From the NCBI GenBank assembly GCA_903864555.1, contig CAIPGJ010000334.1:1-5579 (forward strand): DNA of 5,579 nt, written 5' to 3'. The stretch is from an uncultured Pseudomonadota bacterium. GTDB taxonomy: Bacteria; Pseudomonadota; Gammaproteobacteria; Burkholderiales; SG8-39. Position numbers and translations under genes: made by a program. Positions 1-4,834 of the stretch are shown here, piece by piece; position 1 is the first letter of the stretch, and each line of letters starts with the position of its first letter. The notes below the pieces were generated by a model. The model ran no database searches. It saw only the letters and a list, made by a program, of their open reading frames with translations, and was not told the DNA's origin.

Positions 1-378
1 CTTGCTCATCTCGAGGGCAAATCGGGACGGGGCCGCCGCGCAGTGGCTGTTCTCGGTCAACGGCTCCATGTCATGGATGCTGACGATCTTTCCGCGGGCA
101 TCAACGAAGGCAACGGAAAGCGGCACATAGGTGTTCCTCATCCACATGCAGTGATGCTCTTCCTCGGTGAAGACGAACAGCATGCCCTCGTTGCCAGGCA
201 GGGTCTTGCGGTACATCAGCCCCTGTGTCCGGTTATCCATGGTGTGGGCCACCTCGGCGTTGATGATGTGCATGCCGGCACCCAAGGTCATGCGGGGCAT
301 CTGGGCCCAGCCTGGCAGGCAGTACAAGGCTGCGGCAGCGGCAGAAATGCCAATAAAGCGTCTGGTCAAACTGTTCAC
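1..378 (-). CDS. DUF192 family exported protein (3' end outside window)
   Basis: The minus strand encodes 126 residues running off the left edge, so the C-terminus is missing. The conserved DUF192 core is clear: residues 52-58 QGLMYRK, 65-70 GMLFVF, then CMWMRNT (77-83) followed by VPLSVAFVD and a closing SIHDMEP. DUF192 proteins are small beta-rich proteins, often exported and of unsettled function. The N-terminus looks like a signal peptide: twin arginines in TRRFIG (5-10), an alanine-rich core, and a likely cleavage after GWA (23-25). The RR-x-F pair makes Tat export possible, but Sec is not excluded. The start chosen is GTG at 378; an in-frame TTG lies three codons upstream, the frame is closed further up by TGA, and no ATG is available. 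The Shine-Dalgarno is weak. The gene lies beyond the terminator of its upstream neighbour, so it probably has its own promoter, which I could not place with confidence. Confidence 0.9.
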   Translation of the reverse strand, partial: MNSLTRRFIGISAAAAALYCLPGWAQMPRMTLGAGMHIINAEVAHTMDNRTQGLMYRKTLPGNEGMLFVFTEEEHHCMWMRNTYVPLSVAFVDARGKIVSIHDMEPLTENSHCAAAPSRFALEMSK

Positions 379-441
379 GTTGGTCAACCCAGGCTGGCGA
401 TGTCGGGATCAGGGTAGTGCATTGATCAAGGCCCAGAAATG

Positions 442-472
442 AAAAAAGGCAGGGGGAACACCCCTGCCTTTT
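442..472 (-). terminator. Rho-independent terminator of the 41-aa peptide gene
   Basis: A 10-bp perfect stem (446-455 with 461-470, AAGGCAGGGG/CCCCTGCCTT) has a 5-base loop. Read on the minus strand it is followed by a run of six T (447-442), 23 bases after the stop of the lysine-rich peptide gene. A short T run on the plus side (469-472) makes weak bidirectional function possible. Confidence 0.85.
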
Positions 473-494
473 CAGCGATTCGTCAGAAGACGAA

Positions 495-620
495 TTACTT
501 CTTCTTTTCGTCTTTCTTGGCTTCAGCCTTCTTCTCGTCCTTCTTGGCATCAGCGGCAACAGCGCTGAAGGAGACAGCGGCGAACATGGAAGCCAGAACG
601 ATAGCGATGAACTTTTGCAT
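495..620 (-). CDS. Small exported lysine-rich peptide (hypothetical, 41 aa)
   Basis: This 41-codon minus-strand gene starts at ATG 618-620 and ends at TAA 495-497. It starts with a classic Sec signal peptide: MQKF, a hydrophobic core (residues 5-21) and a cleavage region SAVAA. The mature part is only about 18 residues and almost wholly charged: DAKKDEKK followed by AEAKKDEKKK, so the unit AKKDEKK occurs twice. It is too short for most gene callers. Supporting signals are a strong Shine-Dalgarno (AGAGAGAGGA on the minus strand, 627-636) 6 bases before the ATG, a near-consensus sigma-70 promoter about 120 bases upstream, and a textbook terminator just downstream, so it is a monocistronic unit. 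Similar lysine/alanine/glutamate-rich exported peptides are common in betaproteobacteria, but I know of no assigned function. A periplasmic polycation that binds anionic ligands is a guess only. Confidence 0.82.
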   Translation of the reverse strand: MQKFIAIVLASMFAAVSFSAVAADAKKDEKKAEAKKDEKKK

Positions 621-639
621 GGTTTTTCCTCTCTCTTTG

Positions 640-745
640 ATGATGCGAAATTTTCGGAACGACCGGCTTTTCGGACCAGTCCCTCCTCCTAACGCCCCTG
701 CTCAAGGCCGGTTGACACACCCGGCAAAATTTTGGGACGCATCAT
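640..745. repeat. Interrupted 15-bp inverted repeat flanking the leader of the peptide gene
   Basis: ATGATGCGAAATTTT (640-654) is matched in inverted orientation by 726-745, where AAAATTT and CGCATCAT are separated by five extra bases. The arms enclose about 70 bases of leader sequence. Because the predicted transcription start (about 737) lies inside the outer arm, the full helix could form only if transcription starts further upstream. Otherwise it is a DNA-level dyad. Confidence 0.5.
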
Positions 746-772
746 TCTAATCAAGGAAAGTGATGATTGCAA
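744..772 (-). promoter_or_regulatory. Sigma-70 promoter of the 41-aa peptide gene
   Basis: On the minus strand, TTGCAA (767-772) and TAGAAT (744-749) are separated by exactly 17 bases. Both hexamers are close to the consensus. The predicted transcription start is near 737, giving an untranslated leader of about 117 bases before the ATG at 620. No competing gene lies between. Confidence 0.7.
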
Positions 773-828
773 TCGAGCAAGGGATTTTCCGTTTCAGGAA
801 CAACCGATTAGCTCCGAATGGGGCAAAT

Positions 829-867
829 ATGGCCGTCAGTCCCTCCAACTTCTAGGGCTACGGCCAT
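829..867. other. Strong isolated hairpin in intergenic region
   Basis: An 8-bp outer stem ATGGCCGT (829-836) with ACGGCCAT (860-867) continues, after single-base bulges at 837 and 840, with AG/CT and CCCT/AGGG pairs around a 9-base loop (845-853), about 14 pairs in all. No T run follows on either strand, so it is not a terminator. It sits in a stretch (773-946) with no convincing coding sequence or other recognisable element. It could be a REP-like palindrome or part of a non-coding RNA. Confidence 0.55.
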
Positions 868-946
868 TGCTCACTGGCAGACTCCACGCCATTCCATCGA
901 CATATTTCAGACAAATGGACAGCAGGACAATTGCGTCATCACCAAG

Positions 947-975
947 AAAAAAAGGCCGCATGCGCGGCCTTTTTT
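947..975. terminator. Bidirectional hairpin terminator
   Basis: The GGCCGC/GCGGCC stem (954-959 with 964-969) has a 4-base loop. It is flanked by seven A (947-953) and six T (970-975), so it reads as an intrinsic terminator on both strands. On the minus strand it would back up the terminator of the cold-shock gene. On the plus strand it would stop any transcript coming from 750-940. Confidence 0.75.
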
Positions 976-1006
976 GCTGAGCCCGAATGCCACAGAGCCT
1001 GCAAAG

Positions 1007-1028
1007 AAAACGGGCGCATCACGCCCGT
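1007..1028 (-). terminator. Rho-independent terminator of the cold-shock gene
   Basis: A perfect 7-bp stem ACGGGCG/CGCCCGT (1010-1016 with 1022-1028) has a 5-base loop. On the minus strand it is followed by TTTTC, 14 bases after the stop codon of the cold-shock gene. The T run is short, which fits with a second terminator lying 35 bases further on. Confidence 0.7.
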
Positions 1029-1041
1029 CTGGAGAATATCG

Positions 1042-1245
1042 TCATGGGGCCTGAATATTCGAGGCCTGCTTGCCCTTGGGACCCTGGGTCACTTCAAACT
1101 GGACCTTCTGGCCTTCCTTCAACGTCTTGAAACCACTCATCTGGATAGCCGAAAAATGCGCGAACAAATCTTCACCACCATCATCCGGGGTGATGAAGCC
1201 ATACCCCTTTGCATCATTGAACCACTTCACCGTACCTGTTGGCAT
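1042..1245 (-). CDS. Cold-shock-domain protein (CspA family)
   Basis: This 67-residue protein is a single OB-fold cold-shock domain, of normal length for the family. It binds single-stranded RNA or DNA and acts as an RNA chaperone in the cytoplasm. It opens with [18 protein letters not shown], holding RNP1 (KGYGFI, 13-18), followed by RNP2 as DLFAHF (26-31) and the C-terminal [11 protein letters not shown] typical of the group. I chose ATG 1243-1245 because it matches the family N-terminus and has GAGG 9 bases upstream. An ATG three codons earlier (1252-1254) and another at 1288-1290 are in frame and would extend the protein to 70 or 82 residues. The gene is monocistronic, with its own promoter and terminators, and is divergent from clpS. 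CspA-type genes are often regulated through their 5' leader, and the leader here is about 106 bases and can fold. The particular paralogue, and whether it is cold-induced, cannot be told from the sequence. Confidence 0.95.
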   Translation of the reverse strand: MPTGTVKWFNDAKGYGFITPDDGGEDLFAHFSAIQMSGFKTLKEGQKVQFEVTQGPKGKQASNIQAP

Positions 1246-1272
1246 AGAACCCATCCTCGAATCGAAATAACC

Positions 1273-1321
1273 GGAAAAGCCCGGAACCATGTCTGTTCCT
1301 CACGTGGCCGCAGGGTTTTCC
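1273..1321 (-). promoter_or_regulatory. Foldable 5' leader of the cold-shock gene
   Basis: In the leader RNA, GGAAAACCC (1321 down to 1313) can pair with GGGCTTTTCC (1282 down to 1273) with one bulged base. Nested inside, GGAAC/GTTCC (1299-1295 with 1287-1283) forms a hairpin whose 7-base loop holds the upstream in-frame ATG (1288-1290) and whose stem covers part of its GAGG. The main start at 1245 lies outside. This would hide the upstream start while leaving the main one free. The pairing was done by eye, without energy calculation. Confidence 0.4.
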
Positions 1322-1324
1322 ATC

Positions 1325-1334
1325 CCCTATAGGG
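1325..1334. repeat. 10-bp perfect palindrome in the cold-shock leader
   Basis: CCCTATAGGG is a perfect palindrome about 18 bases downstream of the predicted transcription start of the cold-shock gene. It might be an operator half-site pair or chance. Confidence 0.3.
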
Positions 1335-1358
1335 CTTGGAGGACAAACACAGGACAGC

Positions 1359-1387
1359 CTTATACGCCCATTGTAAAAACGCGTCAA
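1359..1387 (-). promoter_or_regulatory. Sigma-70 promoter of the cold-shock gene
   Basis: On the minus strand, TTGACG (1382-1387) and TATAAG (1359-1364) are spaced by exactly 17 bases. The predicted start is near 1352, giving a leader of about 106 bases. A second perfect TTGACA (1405-1410) lies 23 bases upstream without a matching -10. Confidence 0.75.
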
Positions 1388-1419
1388 TGTGGCCTTTTTC
1401 ATTCTGTCAAGTGAAATAT

Positions 1420-1458
1420 CGGCCTTTCTCAAGCCGCGATACCCTGCCTGAAAGGCCG
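1420..1458. repeat. 9-bp perfect inverted repeat in the csp/clpS divergent region
   Basis: CGGCCTTTC (1420-1428) and GAAAGGCCG (1450-1458) are exact inverted copies 21 bases apart. A further GGCCTTT occurs at 1391. The three copies of the GGCCTTT/AAAGGCC core start at 1391, 1421 and 1451, exactly 30 bases apart. They lie just upstream of the cold-shock promoter, where an operator or DNA-bending site could sit. Confidence 0.5.
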
Positions 1459-1490
1459 GGAATTGAAGCGGGACTGATCCACCAGGGACA

Positions 1491-1519
1491 TTGTGTTTGC
1501 CAGTAACAATCAGTACAGT
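1491..1519 (+). promoter_or_regulatory. Candidate promoter for clpSA
   Basis: TTGTGT (1491-1496) and TACAGT (1514-1519) are 17 bases apart on the plus strand. The match is moderate (3/6 and 4/6). It would give a leader of about 167 bases before clpS. No heat-shock sigma-32 promoter was recognised. The rest of the stretch up to 1692 has only a (GGCAGT)x3 tandem repeat at 1625-1642. Confidence 0.3.
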
Positions 1520-1692
1520 AGAAGTCGAACCGCATTTGCATTGCGCAGATGCAGCTAGCTGGGCCATGCGATGCCCGCTCCCCGGGAATTACAACGCATG
1601 ATTGTTGTCCATCCGGGTGTAACAGGCAGTGGCAGTGGCAGTGACCGCTCCACCGCACCCGGGGTACGCTTTGCAGGACAGTTTTTGACAAT

Positions 1693-2001
1693 ATGGCTAC
1701 CCGTTCTCGAGATGGCACAATACTTGAAGCCCAGAAAGCCAGGCTCAAGCCACCGCCACTTTTCAAGGTGATGCTGCTGAATGATGATTACACCCCGATG
1801 GAATTCGTGATCATTGTCCTGCAGCAGTTTTTTGCCATGAGCCGCGAACAGGCGACCCAGGTCATGCTCAAGGTGCACCGCGAGGGAATGGGTGTCTGCG
1901 GGATCTACCCCCGCGACATCGCCACTACCAAGCGGGACCAGGTCATCGCCTACGCACACAAGCACCAACATCCCCTGCAATGTCTAATGGAGGAAACGTG
2001 A
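1693..2001 (+). CDS. clpS: ATP-dependent Clp protease adaptor ClpS
   Basis: This 102-residue protein is close to the usual ClpS length (about 106 in E. coli). ClpS binds proteins with N-degron residues (Phe, Leu, Trp, Tyr) and hands them to the N-domain of ClpA for degradation by ClpAP. After a variable N-terminal tail (1-19, thought in the family to engage ClpA), the core [20 protein letters not shown] is unmistakable. It contains the ligand-pocket residues N30-D31-D32, the gatekeeper Met36 and His62 in VHREG; HPLQC closes the domain. ATG 1693 gives the expected tail length. Its Shine-Dalgarno is weak (AGGA about 13 bases upstream), which might keep adaptor levels low. The gene overlaps clpA by four bases, so the two are co-transcribed and probably translationally coupled. 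Confidence 0.97.
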   Translation: MATRSRDGTILEAQKARLKPPPLFKVMLLNDDYTPMEFVIIVLQQFFAMSREQATQVMLKVHREGMGVCGIYPRDIATTKRDQVIAYAHKHQHPLQCLMEET

Positions 2002-4277
2002 TCGCCCAGGAACTGGAAGTCAGCCTGCACATGGCTTTCGTGGAGGCACGCCAGAAGCGGCACGAGTTCATCACTGTGGAGCACCTGCTGCTCGCGCTGC
2101 TGGACAATCCCACTGCCGTGGAGGCCTTGCGCGCCTGCGCCGCCAACATCGATGGGCTGCGCAAGGCTCTCTCGGACTTCATCACCGCCCACACCCCGAC
2201 CGTGGCCGGCAGCGAGGAGATCGACACCCAGCCGACGCTCGGGTTCCAGCGCGTCATCCAGCGCGCCATCCTCCACGTTCAGTCCTCCGGCAAGAAGGAA
2301 GTGACCGGATCCAACGTGCTGGTCGCGATATTCGGCGAGAAGGATTCCCATGCCGTCTACTTCCTGCACCAGCAGGGTGTGACGCGGCTGGATGTGGTCA
2401 ATTTCATCTCCCACGGCATCACCAAGTCCCCCCAGGGCAAGGATGCCAAGGCTGGCGCCGGGCAGGAGCAGGAAGCCGGCGCCGAGGAACAGCAGGGCAG
2501 CGGCGCCCTGGAGACCTACACCCAGAACCTCAACACCCAGGCCCTGGCCGGGAAGATCGATCCGCTGATCGGCCGCGAGCATGAGCTGGAGCGCGTGATC
2601 CAGACACTGTGCCGACGGCGCAAGAACAACCCGTTGCTGGTGGGCGAAGCCGGCGTGGGCAAGACCGCCATTGCCGAAGGCCTGGCCAAGCGCATCGTGG
2701 ATGGCCAGGTGCCGGAGATCCTGGCCAATTGCCAGGTCCATTCCCTGGACATGGGCGCATTGCTGGCCGGCACCAAGTACCGCGGCGATTTCGAGCAACG
2801 CCTCAAGGCCGTGCTCAAGCAGCTGGTGGACAATCCCAATGCCAACCTGTTCATCGACGAGATCCATACCATCATCGGCGCGGGTGCCGCCTCGGGTGGA
2901 ACGCTCGACGCATCCAACTTGCTGAAGCCGGCGCTCTCCTCGGGCGCCCTCAAGTGCATCGGCGCAACCACCTACAACGAGTACCGGGGCATTTTCGAGA
3001 AGGACCATGCGCTGTCGCGGCGCTTCCAGAAGATCGACGTGCCGGAGCCCACCATAGACGAGACCGTGCAGATCCTGCGCGGCCTGAAATCGCGCTTCGA
3101 GCTGCACCATGGCGTGAAGTACAGCGCCAATGCCCTGTCAACCGCAGCAGAACTCTCGGCGCGCTACATCACCGACCGCCACCTCCCGGACAAGGCCATT
3201 GACGTGATAGACGAAGCCGGCGCGGCGCAGAAGATCCTGCCCAAGTCACGACAGAAGAAGCTCATCGGCAAGGCGGAGATCGAGGAAATCATCGCCAAGA
3301 TCGCCCGCATCCCGCCAGCCTCGGTGTCCCAGAACGATCGCAACGCGCTCAAGAACCTCGACCGCGACCTCAAAGCCGTGGTATTCGGCCAGGACAAGGC
3401 AATCGACGCGCTGGTGTCGGCCATCCGCACCGCACGCTCGGGCCTGGGCAACCCGCAAAAGCCCATCGGCGCCTTCCTGTTTTCCGGCCCGACCGGCGTC
3501 GGCAAGACCGAAGTGGCCCGGCAGCTCGCCTATTGCATGGGCATAGAGCTGCACCGCTTCGACATGTCCGAGTACATGGAACGACACACCGTGTCCCGCC
3601 TGATCGGCGCGCCGCCCGGCTATGTCGGCTTCGACCAGGGTGGACTGCTTACCGAGGCCATCTCCAAGAAGCCCTATGCCGTGCTGCTGCTCGACGAGAT
3701 CGAGAAGGCGCACTCGGACATCTACAACATCCTGCTGCAGGTGATGGACCACGGCACGCTCACCGACAACAACGGCCGCAAGGCCGACTTCCGCAACGTC
3801 ATCATCGTCATGACCACCAATGCGGGAGCGGAGGCGCTGAACAAGACCGTCATGGGCTTCACCAACAGCCGGGCGATGGGCGATGAAATGGCCGAGATCA
3901 AGCGGCTGTTCTCCCCGGAGTTCCGCAACCGGCTGGATGCCACCATATCCTTCCGCTCGCTCGACCATGACGTCATCGTCCGTGTAGTCGACAAGTTCCT
4001 CATGCAACTGGAAGCCCAGCTGCACGAGAAGAAGGTGGATGCGGTGTTCACCGATGCGCTGCGCGAGCACCTGTCCAAGGCAGGTTTCGACCCACTCATG
4101 GGTGCGCGCCCGATGTCACGCCTGATCCAGGACACCATACGCCGGGCGCTGGCCGACGAGTTGCTGTTCGGCCGCCTTGCCTCCGGGGGCAAGGTGACGG
4201 TGGATGCGGATGCCGCCGGCAAGGTCGTCCTCAGGTTCGAAGAGGAGAAGGTCAAGGAAGTTACCCCCGAAGCCTGA
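1998..4277 (+). CDS. clpA: ATP-dependent Clp protease ATP-binding subunit ClpA
   Basis: This 759-residue protein is full length (E. coli 758). It is a hexameric AAA+ unfoldase that feeds substrates, including ClpS-delivered N-degron proteins, into ClpP. Order: N-domain with two repeats (about 1-140), a Gln/Glu/Ala/Gly-rich linker (145-170), AAA module 1 with Walker A GEAGVGKT (216-223), Walker B LFIDE (284-288) and arginine pair R341-R342, then AAA module 2 with Walker A GPTGVGKT (497-504), Walker B LLLDE (563-567) and sensor/arginine segment EFRNRLD (641-647). The ClpP-docking tripeptide, usually IGF or IGL, appears as MGF (619-621). I chose GTG 1998 because [14 protein letters not shown] matches the usual MIAQELE start and GGAGG (1989-1993) is well placed. 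An ATG at 1980 would add six residues not typical of the family. The GTGA overlap with the clpS stop points to coupled translation. ClpP is not in the window. Confidence 0.98.
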   Translation: MIAQELEVSLHMAFVEARQKRHEFITVEHLLLALLDNPTAVEALRACAANIDGLRKALSDFITAHTPTVAGSEEIDTQPTLGFQRVIQRAILHVQSSGKKEVTGSNVLVAIFGEKDSHAVYFLHQQGVTRLDVVNFISHGITKSPQGKDAKAGAGQEQEAGAEEQQGSGALETYTQNLNTQALAGKIDPLIGREHELERVIQTLCRRRKNNPLLVGEAGVGKTAIAEGLAKRIVDGQVPEILANCQVHSLDMGALLAGTKYRGDFEQRLKAVLKQLVDNPNANLFIDEIHTIIGAGAASGGTLDASNLLKPALSSGALKCIGATTYNEYRGIFEKDHALSRRFQKIDVPEPTIDETVQILRGLKSRFELHHGVKYSANALSTAAELSARYITDRHLPDKAIDVIDEAGAAQKILPKSRQKKLIGKAEIEEIIAKIARIPPASVSQNDRNALKNLDRDLKAVVFGQDKAIDALVSAIRTARSGLGNPQKPIGAFLFSGPTGVGKTEVARQLAYCMGIELHRFDMSEYMERHTVSRLIGAPPGYVGFDQGGLLTEAISKKPYAVLLLDEIEKAHSDIYNILLQVMDHGTLTDNNGRKADFRNVIIVMTTNAGAEALNKTVMGFTNSRAMGDEMAEIKRLFSPEFRNRLDATISFRSLDHDVIVRVVDKFLMQLEAQLHEKKVDAVFTDALREHLSKAGFDPLMGARPMSRLIQDTIRRALADELLFGRLASGGKVTVDADAAGKVVLRFEEEKVKEVTPEA

Positions 4278-4305
4278 CAACCCGGTACGCGTCGAGTCGT
4301 CTCAC

Positions 4306-4329
4306 AACGGGGGCTGCGGCCCCCCGTTT
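4306..4329 (+). terminator. Likely intrinsic terminator after clpA
   Basis: AACGGGGG (4306-4313) pairs with CCCCCGTT (4321-4328) around a 7-base loop, 28 bases after the clpA stop. The T tract is short and broken (TTTCCATTTC), so termination may be partial. A second small hairpin CGGGG/CCCCG follows at 4336-4355 without a T run. Confidence 0.6.
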
Positions 4330-4367
4330 CCATTTCGGGGCCTGCGACTTCCCCGTCCGATGCATCC

Positions 4368-4396
4368 TTGACAGTCGGCGCCGCTGCCGTGAAACT
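4368..4396 (+). promoter_or_regulatory. Candidate promoter for the cytochrome/FccB pair
   Basis: A perfect TTGACA (4368-4373) is followed 17 bases later by GAAACT (4391-4396), a poor -10 match (3/6). It lies between the clpA terminator and the cytochrome gene, where a promoter is expected, and would give a leader of about 100 bases. Confidence 0.4.
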
Positions 4397-4488
4397 CCCG
4401 GCACAACAAGGCAGCCAGCGACGCCGGCGGGCGAAGCTACCAGCAAGCCATGAACAGGCACACCCCACCAGGGGATCGGTGCGCGTCC

Positions 4489-4493
4489 GGAGG
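4489..4493 (+). promoter_or_regulatory. Ribosome binding site that fixes the cytochrome start at an ATC
   Basis: A full GGAGG stands exactly 8 bases before ATC 4502-4504. No ATG, GTG or TTG occurs in this frame between the in-frame TGA at 4451-4453 and the haem motif, so this site is the main evidence for where translation begins. Confidence 0.7.
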
Positions 4494-4501
4494 AACTTCC
4501 C

Positions 4502-4834
4502 ATCAAACCCCAGCTGACCCTACTCGCCAGCGCGCTTACGCTGACTGCACTGGCACATGCCCTGCCCGCGAATGCGCAGGATCGCATCACCGCCAATCAC
4601 GATTTCGCGCGCAACCTTGCCGCCGCCTGCGCCAGTTGCCATGCCGCCCGGGACACCAGTGCCGGCGGACTGCCGGTGCTCACCGGCAAGCCACGCGCCT
4701 ATCTGTCACAAACGATGAAGGACTTTCGCGACAGGCGTCGCAGCGGCACCCTCATGCCGCAGCTGGCACGCGGCTATGACGACCGGCAGATCGAGGCCAT
4801 CGCCGCCTGGTACTCTGGGGAGGCGCGGCCATGA
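4502..4834 (+). CDS. fccA: Monohaem cytochrome c, sulfide dehydrogenase cytochrome subunit (non-canonical ATC start)
   Basis: This 110-residue frame encodes a Sec signal peptide (KPQLTLLASALTLTALA, cleavage likely after ANA at residues 23-25). The mature domain is a class I cytochrome c: haem-binding CASCH (43-47), then GLPVLTGKPRAYL, and SGTLMPQLARGYDD with Met85 as the likely sixth haem ligand. This layout matches the small cytochrome partners of flavocytochrome c sulfide dehydrogenase, which take electrons from the flavoprotein and pass them to soluble cytochromes in the periplasm. The overlap with fccB (ATGA, 4831-4834) strongly supports that role. The frame has no ATG/GTG/TTG start before the haem motif. 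ATC at 4502, 8 bases after GGAGG and followed by AAA CCC, lies where an ATG would be expected. Either AUC is really used, or one base is wrong or mutated. Codon use and the intact reading frame argue against decay. The monohaem form differs from the dihaem subunit of Allochromatium. Confidence 0.85.
   Translation: MKPQLTLLASALTLTALAHALPANAQDRITANHDFARNLAAACASCHAARDTSAGGLPVLTGKPRAYLSQTMKDFRDRRRSGTLMPQLARGYDDRQIEAIAAWYSGEARP

Noticed and set aside
655..700. ACTGGTCCGAAAAG in the peptide-gene leader resembles the conserved ACTGGTCCGAGAG of the guanidine-I (ykkC) riboswitch
   Set aside because: The other conserved element (CTAGGG..TCCG upstream) and the downstream ACGG-type motifs are missing, and the gene is not a guanidine transporter or carboxylase. 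Treated as chance.
732..980. Plus-strand frames of 78-133 codons across 732-1332
   Set aside because: No ribosome sites or recognisable domains. They run through two terminators and over the cold-shock gene in antisense.
1625..1642. (GGCAGT)x3 tandem repeat upstream of clpS
   Set aside because: Only three short units; no sign of phase variation or binding-site function. Noted, but too weak for a finding.
1980..1997. Alternative ATG start of clpA at 1980
   Set aside because: It would overlap the end of clpS by 22 bases and add six residues. The GTG at 1998 has the better ribosome site and the family-typical N-terminus.
1950..3110. A 386-codon open frame on the minus strand, and other long frames at 3246-4070 and 3722-4468
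   Set aside because: They lie antisense to clpA, whose protein is fully recognisable. The translations are low-complexity shadows typical of GC-rich codon bias and have no ribosome site or known motif.
4450..4779. ATG-started plus-strand frame of 109 codons over the cytochrome gene
   Set aside because: It is the wrong frame relative to the CASCH cytochrome. Its Arg/His/Pro-rich translation has no domain, and it starts 40 bases before the good Shine-Dalgarno.
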